Assembly (NCBI GenBank): GCA_031284475.1 | Contig: JAISZV010000028.1 | Coordinates: forward strand, 1-7,741 | Source: Proteiniphilum sp. | GTDB lineage: Bacteria > Bacteroidota > Bacteroidia > Bacteroidales > Dysgonomonadaceae | Direction: 5' to 3' | Length of the DNA stretch: 7,741 nucleotides | Part shown: positions 1 to 5,458 of the stretch, piece by piece | Numbering within the stretch: position 1 is the first letter of the stretch | Layout: each line of letters opens with the position of its first letter | Translations under genes and position numbers: made by a program | The notes under the pieces: model-generated | Databases searched by the model: none | Seen by the model: the letters and a program-made list of their open reading frames with translations, nothing else | What the model was told of the DNA's origin: nothing

Positions 1-150
1 TATGTGGACTTAGGCGAGGACGGAGAATTGGGATGGGCATGCTATGTTCTGGATTGTCCTGCAGGACTATGTTTTATCCCGGAAACGGCTGTTTGCGATA
101 TCGAGGATAAATGTAAGATTTGTAATCCTCCTGATTACAATACTATTTAA
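1..150 (+). CDS. C-terminal end of a cysteine-rich protein of unknown function (5'-truncated)
   Basis: An open frame runs from the first base of the window to a TAA at 148-150, giving 49 residues with no in-frame ATG, so the gene starts upstream. The fragment is acidic and holds six cysteines (visible residues 14, 19, 24, 32, 38 and 41), including a CxxC pair (CKIC), and ends in NPPDYNTI. Even spacing of cysteines in so short a tail suggests disulfides or metal binding, as in small exported proteins. I do not recognise the family. A small secreted Bacteroidales peptide, for example of the NVEALA type with a cysteine-rich C-terminus, is one possibility, but the diagnostic N-terminal half lies outside the window. 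That the frame is coding is supported by the uninterrupted reading and by a terminator 69 bp after the stop. The function is not supported. Confidence 0.6.
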   Translation, partial: YVDLGEDGELGWACYVLDCPAGLCFIPETAVCDIEDKCKICNPPDYNTI

Positions 151-189
151 TAATTTTTAAACACTCTGCAACGTCTTAGAGAAACATTT

Positions 190-215
190 CCGTGACACGG
201 ATAGCATTATGCTAT
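190..215. repeat. Two abutting near-perfect palindromes
   Basis: CCGTG-A-CACGG (190-200, 5-bp arms) is followed directly by ATAGCAT-T-ATGCTAT (201-215, 7-bp arms). Each has a single central base. Such tight centres make poor RNA hairpins (the second could fold with a 5-bp stem and a 5-base loop) and look more like double-stranded DNA dyads. They lie between two converging genes and just before the terminator at 219-248. No function can be assigned; chance or a decayed terminator for the minus-strand gene are alternatives. Confidence 0.45.
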
Positions 216-218
216 GCA

Positions 219-248
219 GGGGCAGAGAATTTTTTCTGCCCCTTTTTT
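219..248 (+). terminator. Rho-independent terminator of the upstream gene
   Basis: GGGGCAGA (219-226) pairs perfectly with TCTGCCCC (235-242), leaving an 8-base loop that may close further by a G-T and an A-T pair. Six T residues follow at 243-248. This is a textbook intrinsic terminator for + strand transcripts, 69 bp after the stop of the cysteine-rich gene. Read on the minus strand, the stem is followed by TGCATAGC rather than a T run, so it is a poor terminator for mfd. Confidence 0.85.
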
Positions 249-280
249 ATGTTTTTTGATGAAAGAAGGGTTTTTGCAGA

Positions 281-3200
281 TTATTTTTCGTCCGTTTTTT
301 CCGCAAGATTGTTGTTCTGCAACTGCATCTCTTCCAGCAGCGTTACAGCCGTTTCCACGGTATCTATGTCGCCAATCGCTACCGACCGTTTTGTTCCTTT
401 TTCCTGCAAGCGGCACCGGCGCGGGTATTTCTGCACAAAATATAACAATTGATCGAATACCGGCGAGTTATAGTAAGGAGATTCCGGGTTGGAGATCAGG
501 AAGAGGATCATTTGTCCGTTTTTGAGCGCCACCTTCTCTATTCCCAGCGATTTGGCGATACGGCGAAGCCGCACAATACGGATAAGCTCCCTGCCCTGCG
601 GAGGAATTTTCCCGAAACGATCTTCCAGGCGTTTCATGAAATCTATGATCTCCGATTCGGACTCCATACTGTCCATTTCACGGTAAATGCCTACCCGTTC
701 CGCATCGTTCGGGATATAATCCACGGGGAACATCAGTTCCAGGTCGCTCTCTACCAGTACATCATCCACGAAATTCCGCGCCTGCGCCCTATCGGCCTGT
801 TGTGCGGCGTATAGTTCCGCGAACTCATCTTTCCGTAATTCCTGTACCGCTTCGACCAGTATTTTCTGGTACGCTTCATACCCCAGGTCGGCGATAAAAC
901 CGCTTTGTTCCGCTCCCAACAGGTTCCCGGCCCCGCGAATATCCAAGTCCTGCATAGCGATATGAAGTCCGCTGCCCAACTCGGCGAAATTCTCAATGGC
1001 CTGAAGCCGCCTCCGCGAATCGCTGTTTAACAGATAAAACGGCGGCGCCAACAGGTAACAGAAAGCCTTACGGTTGCTTCGCCCCACCCGGCCCCGCAGT
1101 TGGTGGAGATCGCTCAGTCCGAAGTTATGCGCATCCACCACGATAATGGTATTCACGTTGGGCATATCGATACCCGACTCAATGATGGTAGTGGCGATCA
1201 GCACATCTTGTTCGTGGTTGATAAAATCGGCGATCACATTTTCCAGTTTCTTCGGATCCATCTGCCCATGTCCCACCGCCACGCGTACGCCGGGTATTTC
1301 CCTCTCTATAAGGGCTTCCAGCTCATAAATATTTTTGATACGGTTATTTACGATAAATAACTGCCCGTTCCGGTTCAGTTCAAAATTGATTGCATCGCGG
1401 ATAAGCTCTATATTAAACGTATGTACCTCTGTTTGTATGGGATAACGGTTGGGAGGAGGCGTACCGATGGTGGAGAGGTCGCGCGACCCCATCAGTGAGA
1501 ATTGGAGTGTACGGGGGATCGGCGTGGCCGTCATGGTGAGCGTATCTACGTTCACTTTCAACTGTTTGAGTTTTTCTTTAACCGACACCCCGAATTTCTG
1601 TTCCTCATCAATGATCAGCAACCCCAGGTCTTTAAACTCCACATCTTTTCCTACCAAACGGTGGGTGCCGATAAGAATATCAATCTTTCCCTCTTTCAAG
1701 CGCAGGAGTATCTCTTTTTGCTCTTTCGCCGTACGCGCCCTGCTCAGGTAATCAACCGTTACCGGGAATCCGGTCAGCCTCTCGCTGAACGTATGGTAAT
1801 GCTGCGTTGCCAGCACGGTAGTAGGCACCAGCACTGCGGTCTGTTTCCCGTCGGTTGCCGCTTTAAAGGCGGCGCGGATAGCGATCTCGGTCTTGCCGAA
1901 ACCCACATCGCCGCATATCAGCCTATCCATCGGCTGCTCGCTCTGCATATCGGTTTTCACGTCGCGGGTCGCTTTCACTTGGTCGGGCGTATCTTCATAC
2001 ATGAACGAGGCTTCCAACTCCGTTTGAAAGTAGGTATCTTTTGAAAATGCAAATCCTTTTTCCTGCCGCCGCTGCGCATAAAGTTTTATCAGGTCGCGGG
2101 CAATATCCTTGATCTTCTCTTTGTTCCGCTCTTTTACCCGCTCCCATGCGCCGGAACCTAATTTATTCAGTTGCGGTTCTTCCCCTTCCCGGCCTTTATA
2201 CTTCGATATTTTGTGCATGGAATGGATGGAAACAAACACCGCGTCGTTGTTCAGATAGGTTAGTTTGATGACCTCCTGCACCTTATCGCCGATGCGCAGG
2301 CGCGCCAGTCCGGCAAACCGGCCGATGCCGTGATCCATGTGCACCACATAATCGCCCGGTTGAAGCCGGTTGATTTCCTTGAGCGTCAGGGCTATCTTAC
2401 CTGAGCGCGCCTTATCGGATTTCAGGCTGTATTTGTGAAAACGGTCGAAGACCTGGTGATCGGTGAAGCAACATATTTTCAGCGTTTCATCCGAGAATCC
2501 CTCATGCAACGTTTTGTTTACCGGAATAAAGGGGATGGGATCGTTACGATCCTCGAAAATATGGGAAAGCCGTTTCTGTTGCTTTTCACTGTCGCTCAAT
2601 ATATAAATTGTATAGCCTTCCTCCATGAACCGGCGTAAAGATTCGCCCAGGAGATCGAAGTTCTTGTGGTAAAGGGGCTGCATTGCTGTGTTGAATCCGA
2701 TGGAAGCGCCGGGTGTATCCATCATTTTCGTATCAAAACGGATCTGCCGGAACGAGGCGATACTCTCTAAGAAATCCTCTTTGGAGAGCAGGTCTGCCTT
2801 CACAAATTCCACATCCTTGGGGTCGATATGAAGTTCATCCTTGTTAATCGATTCCACCTTGCCGGCAATCCAGCGCATATCTTCCGTTCCGATCACCGAG
2901 CCGCCGGGAAGAAGGCTGAAAAGCGACGCTTGTTTAGATGCGGTACGCCCAAATTCGGGAACAATACGTATCTCATTGAACCTTTCTTTGGATAATTGCG
3001 ATTCGAGGTCGAAGTTACGGATGGTTTCCACCTCATCTCCGAAAAAATCGATACGGTAAGGGTATTCGCTCGAAAACGAGAAGACGTCGAGAATACTCCC
3101 CCGCACGGCATACTGTCCCGGTTCATATACATAATCCGCAATCAGGAAGCCCTGGCTGTCGAGCACCTCGCTTACAAAAGCGCTGTCGATGCGGTCTCCC

Positions 3201-3649
3201 ACCGACACTTTCAGCGTGTTTTCCGCCAACTCTGCACAGGAAACCGTTTTTTCGGCCAACGCATCCGGGTAACTAACGATGATCAACGCCCTGCTCCCGT
3301 CTTGCAGGCGGCTTAAAACGCCGGCGCGCAGCACTTCATTGGCCCTGTCCAACTGCCCGTACTTGGCGGCCTTTTTGTAGGCCGACGGGAAAAAGAGCAC
3401 ATCGGCCGATCCCATCAGTTGAGTCAGATCGTGATAGAAATAGCCGGCAGTCTCCGCGTCATTCAAAATATAGAGGAAGACCTGTGGTTGCTTGCGGAAT
3501 AATCCTGCCGCAAACAAAGCGCGCGACGACCCCTGCAAACCCGTTACCGATAAGACCTGTATCTCTTTCAGTAATGAGCCTGCCGCCGCCAGGTTAGGAT
3601 GTTTCTCTATCCGCTGCTGTAATTGGGTAATGTCTATTGTTTCAACCAT
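281..3649 (-). CDS. mfd: Transcription-repair coupling factor Mfd
   Basis: Mfd is a DNA translocase that binds RNA polymerase stalled at lesions, pushes it off and recruits UvrA for nucleotide excision repair. The 1122 residues match the usual family length and order. They are: a UvrB-like N-terminal region (about 1-340), a linker, the RNA-polymerase-interacting domain (about 425-500, with YVVHMDHGIGRFAG), and a superfamily 2 helicase core. In the core, Walker A is GDVGFGKTE (Lys586), motif II is DEEQ (681-684), and TATPIPRT and QLRGRVGR are motifs III and VI. The TRG translocation motif follows (RGAGNLLG, near 904-911), then the C-terminal D7 domain. I chose the ATG at 3647-3649 (MVETIDITQLQQ) because family members as I recall them begin close to this point. 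An ATG at 3674-3676 would add nine residues (MAYLYTFSG) behind an A-rich leader, and a TTG at 3698-3700 would add 17. Identity is certain; the start is moderately sure. No sign of damage. Confidence 0.96.
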   Translation of the reverse strand: MVETIDITQLQQRIEKHPNLAAAGSLLKEIQVLSVTGLQGSSRALFAAGLFRKQPQVFLYILNDAETAGYFYHDLTQLMGSADVLFFPSAYKKAAKYGQLDRANEVLRAGVLSRLQDGSRALIIVSYPDALAEKTVSCAELAENTLKVSVGDRIDSAFVSEVLDSQGFLIADYVYEPGQYAVRGSILDVFSFSSEYPYRIDFFGDEVETIRNFDLESQLSKERFNEIRIVPEFGRTASKQASLFSLLPGGSVIGTEDMRWIAGKVESINKDELHIDPKDVEFVKADLLSKEDFLESIASFRQIRFDTKMMDTPGASIGFNTAMQPLYHKNFDLLGESLRRFMEEGYTIYILSDSEKQQKRLSHIFEDRNDPIPFIPVNKTLHEGFSDETLKICCFTDHQVFDRFHKYSLKSDKARSGKIALTLKEINRLQPGDYVVHMDHGIGRFAGLARLRIGDKVQEVIKLTYLNNDAVFVSIHSMHKISKYKGREGEEPQLNKLGSGAWERVKERNKEKIKDIARDLIKLYAQRRQEKGFAFSKDTYFQTELEASFMYEDTPDQVKATRDVKTDMQSEQPMDRLICGDVGFGKTEIAIRAAFKAATDGKQTAVLVPTTVLATQHYHTFSERLTGFPVTVDYLSRARTAKEQKEILLRLKEGKIDILIGTHRLVGKDVEFKDLGLLIIDEEQKFGVSVKEKLKQLKVNVDTLTMTATPIPRTLQFSLMGSRDLSTIGTPPPNRYPIQTEVHTFNIELIRDAINFELNRNGQLFIVNNRIKNIYELEALIEREIPGVRVAVGHGQMDPKKLENVIADFINHEQDVLIATTIIESGIDMPNVNTIIVVDAHNFGLSDLHQLRGRVGRSNRKAFCYLLAPPFYLLNSDSRRRLQAIENFAELGSGLHIAMQDLDIRGAGNLLGAEQSGFIADLGYEAYQKILVEAVQELRKDEFAELYAAQQADRAQARNFVDDVLVESDLELMFPVDYIPNDAERVGIYREMDSMESESEIIDFMKRLEDRFGKIPPQGRELIRIVRLRRIAKSLGIEKVALKNGQMILFLISNPESPYYNSPVFDQLLYFVQKYPRRCRLQEKGTKRSVAIGDIDTVETAVTLLEEMQLQNNNLAEKTDEK

Positions 3650-3662
3650 TCCAGAGAAAGTG

Positions 3663-3670
3663 TAAAGGTA
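3663..3670 (-). promoter_or_regulatory. Possible -7 box of the mfd promoter
   Basis: On the minus strand the sequence reads TACCTTTA, one mismatch from the Bacteroidetes -7 consensus TAnnTTTG. It lies 13 bp upstream of the chosen mfd ATG, so the leader would be only a few bases long. I see no TTTG -33 element at the expected distance. If mfd starts at 3676 instead, this sequence is coding and the promoter lies elsewhere. Weak call. Confidence 0.2.
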
Positions 3671-3685
3671 AGCCATTTTTTTTAT

Positions 3686-3693
3686 TATCTTTG
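3686..3693 (+). promoter_or_regulatory. Bacteroidetes-type -7 box upstream of the glycogen synthase gene
   Basis: TATCTTTG is an exact match to TAnnTTTG, the -7 element of the Bacteroidetes primary sigma factor. It lies 28 bp before the synthase ATG, which predicts transcription starting near 3698-3702 and a leader of about 20-25 bases. No good TTTG -33 element is visible about 20 bp upstream, where the sequence is GTGTAAAGG. A short inverted repeat, TTGTC-N7-GACAA (3691-3707), overlaps the end of the box and the predicted start site; it may be chance. Confidence 0.55.
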
Positions 3694-3721
3694 TCCCCAA
3701 GAGACAAGAAAAGAATTATTT

Positions 3722-5419
3722 ATGCATATAGACGCCAGGCGCACGCCCGATTATCTCTTTGAAGCCAGTTGGGAAGTGTGCAACAAAGTAGGCGGTATTT
3801 ACACCGTCTTATCCACGCGAGCCAATATTCTTCAGAAGATTTATAAAGACCGTATATTTTTCATCGGCCCCGACGTGTGGGGAGAGCACGAAAGCCCCTG
3901 GTTCAGGGAAGACAACAGCCTCTTCCCGTCGTGGCGCGGCTTTGCATTGCACAACCTCCACCTCTCCATTCGCACCGGACGGTGGAATGTGCCCGGAGAA
4001 CCCATCGTTTTTCTGGTGAAGTTCGATTCCTTTTTTGAAAAACGGGACGATATCTACGCGCAAATGTGGATGGACTACGGCGTAGATTCCTTATCCGCAT
4101 ACGGCGACTATCACGAAGCGACCATGTTCGCCTATGCCGCAGGGCTGACTATCGAGAGCTTTTACCGTTTCCATCATCTGGAAGCAGAGAATGTGATCGC
4201 CCATTTCAACGAATGGATGACCGGCGCAGCGGCGCTTTATATCAGGAAGCATGTACCCAAGATCGCCACTCTTTTCACCACCCATGCCACCTCCATAGGC
4301 CGTTCAATTGCCGGCAACAACCTTCCCTTGTATGATTGTCTGCAAGAGTATAACGGCGACCAAATGGCGTGCCTGCTGAACATGACGGCCAAACATTCCA
4401 TCGAGAAGAAAGCCGCGCAACATGCCGACTGTTTCACTACCGTGAGCGACGTCACCGCCGCGGAGTGCGCGCAACTCCTCCAGCGGCAACCCGATGTGGT
4501 TACACCCAACGGATTTGAAAAAGAGTTTATACCCAAAGGGGCGGATTATAGCCGGGCGCGGAAAAAGGCGCGGAAAGCGTTGCTCGATGTGGCCGAAAAA
4601 ACAGTGGGGCACGCTATTCGCCCCAACGCATTACTGATAGCGACCAGCGGCAGGTATGAATATAAAAACAAAGGAATCGATGTGTTTATCGACGCCTTGA
4701 ACCTGCTCCGGGAAATGCCGCAACTCACAAAAGAGGTCATTGCTTTCATCATGGTGCCCGGATGGATAAAAGGGCCGCGGAAAGACCTTCAGGCACGTCT
4801 CTGCGGAGATGAACCTGCGCAAACCGGAGACGCTTCTTCGCAATGCCCGTTTATCACCCACGAACCGGTAGACCCTCAGCACGATAAAATAATTAACCGG
4901 ATCAGCCGTTTGGGATTTTGCAACACCGCCGAAGAGAAGGTAAAGATTATTTTTGTGCCTTCCTATCTGAATGGAGACGACGGCATATTCAACCTTCCCT
5001 ATTACGATCTGCTGGCCGGGCTCGATATGTCGGTCTTCCCCTCTTATTACGAACCGTGGGGTTACACCCCGCACGAGAGCTTGGCTTTCTCCGTCCCCAC
5101 CATTACCACTACGCTGGCAGGTTTCGGCGTTTGGGCTAAAAAGGAAAGCGACAAGAAAGAGGGAATAAGCGACGGCATCGAGGTGATTCACCGTAACGAT
5201 GAGAACGCTGCGGAGGTGGCGGAAGAAATTGCCGCCCTTATCTGCGGCCTGTCGCTGAAAAGCGACGAACAGGTGAAAATATTGAAACAAAGCGCGGCTG
5301 CGCTGGCTGACATGGCGGACTGGACGCATTTCATCCGCCATTATCAGGAAGCCTATAGCAAAGCATTGCATAACTCATTTGTCAGATTATCGCATCCCTA
5401 TAAACTTAAAGCAGACTAA
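3722..5419 (+). CDS. Glycogen synthase, eukaryotic-type GT3 family
   Basis: This enzyme extends alpha-1,4-glucan chains in the cytoplasm. By family (GT3, shared with animal and fungal glycogen synthase) the donor should be UDP-glucose, unlike the ADP-glucose used by bacterial GlgA of family GT5. The hallmarks are clear over 565 residues: SWEVCNKVGGIYTVL near the N-terminus; FTTHAT with Arg194; SGRYEYKNKG with Arg311 and Lys317; and SYYEPWGYTPHE carrying the E-x7-E pair Glu444/Glu452. These match yeast Gsy2 Arg199, Arg320 and Lys326 and the catalytic glutamate region. The ATG at 3722 is chosen because the GT3 homology (DYLFEASWEVCNK) begins about ten residues later and a promoter box lies just upstream; a longer TTG-initiated reading would run back into mfd. 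It lacks the N- and C-terminal phosphorylation tails of the eukaryotic enzyme (about 700 aa), and the arginine-rich glucose-6-phosphate sensor is not conserved (residues 515-534). Fold: GT-B. The phosphorylase gene follows by 39 bp. Symbol left blank because glgA usually denotes GT5. Confidence 0.95.
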   Translation: MHIDARRTPDYLFEASWEVCNKVGGIYTVLSTRANILQKIYKDRIFFIGPDVWGEHESPWFREDNSLFPSWRGFALHNLHLSIRTGRWNVPGEPIVFLVKFDSFFEKRDDIYAQMWMDYGVDSLSAYGDYHEATMFAYAAGLTIESFYRFHHLEAENVIAHFNEWMTGAAALYIRKHVPKIATLFTTHATSIGRSIAGNNLPLYDCLQEYNGDQMACLLNMTAKHSIEKKAAQHADCFTTVSDVTAAECAQLLQRQPDVVTPNGFEKEFIPKGADYSRARKKARKALLDVAEKTVGHAIRPNALLIATSGRYEYKNKGIDVFIDALNLLREMPQLTKEVIAFIMVPGWIKGPRKDLQARLCGDEPAQTGDASSQCPFITHEPVDPQHDKIINRISRLGFCNTAEEKVKIIFVPSYLNGDDGIFNLPYYDLLAGLDMSVFPSYYEPWGYTPHESLAFSVPTITTTLAGFGVWAKKESDKKEGISDGIEVIHRNDENAAEVAEEIAALICGLSLKSDEQVKILKQSAAALADMADWTHFIRHYQEAYSKALHNSFVRLSHPYKLKAD

Positions 5420-5425
5420 AAACGT

Positions 5426-5433
5426 TATATTTG
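5426..5433 (+). promoter_or_regulatory. Possible internal promoter (-7 box) before the phosphorylase gene
   Basis: TATATTTG is a second exact TAnnTTTG match, in the 39-bp gap after the synthase stop and 25 bp before the phosphorylase ATG. It would allow the phosphorylase to be transcribed on its own, with a leader of roughly 20 bases. The nearest TTTG upstream (5378-5381) is too far away to be its -33 element. AT-rich gaps produce this motif by chance fairly often. Confidence 0.4.
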
Positions 5434-5458
5434 CCGTATCGAAATTAAAATCACAAAA

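Noticed and set aside
192..525. Short + strand frames over the terminator and the 3' end of mfd
   Set aside because: They run through the terminator hairpin and the conserved end of mfd, with no credible leader or product.
1502..2044. A 180-codon + strand frame inside mfd
   Set aside because: It overlies the conserved helicase core of Mfd, and the translation has no recognisable motifs.
3623..3721. N-terminal extension of the glycogen synthase from a TTG at 3623
   Set aside because: It would overlap the start of mfd and precede the predicted promoter box, and the extension matches nothing in GT3 enzymes. The ATG at 3722 fits the family.
4631..5371. A 246-codon open frame antisense to the glycogen synthase gene
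   Set aside because: The sense strand encodes a highly conserved GT3 enzyme across the whole stretch. The antisense protein shows no recognisable domain and is an expected by-product of codon use.
5378..5381. TTTG as a -33 element for the box at 5426-5433
   Set aside because: The spacing of 44 bp is about twice that of Bacteroidetes promoters.
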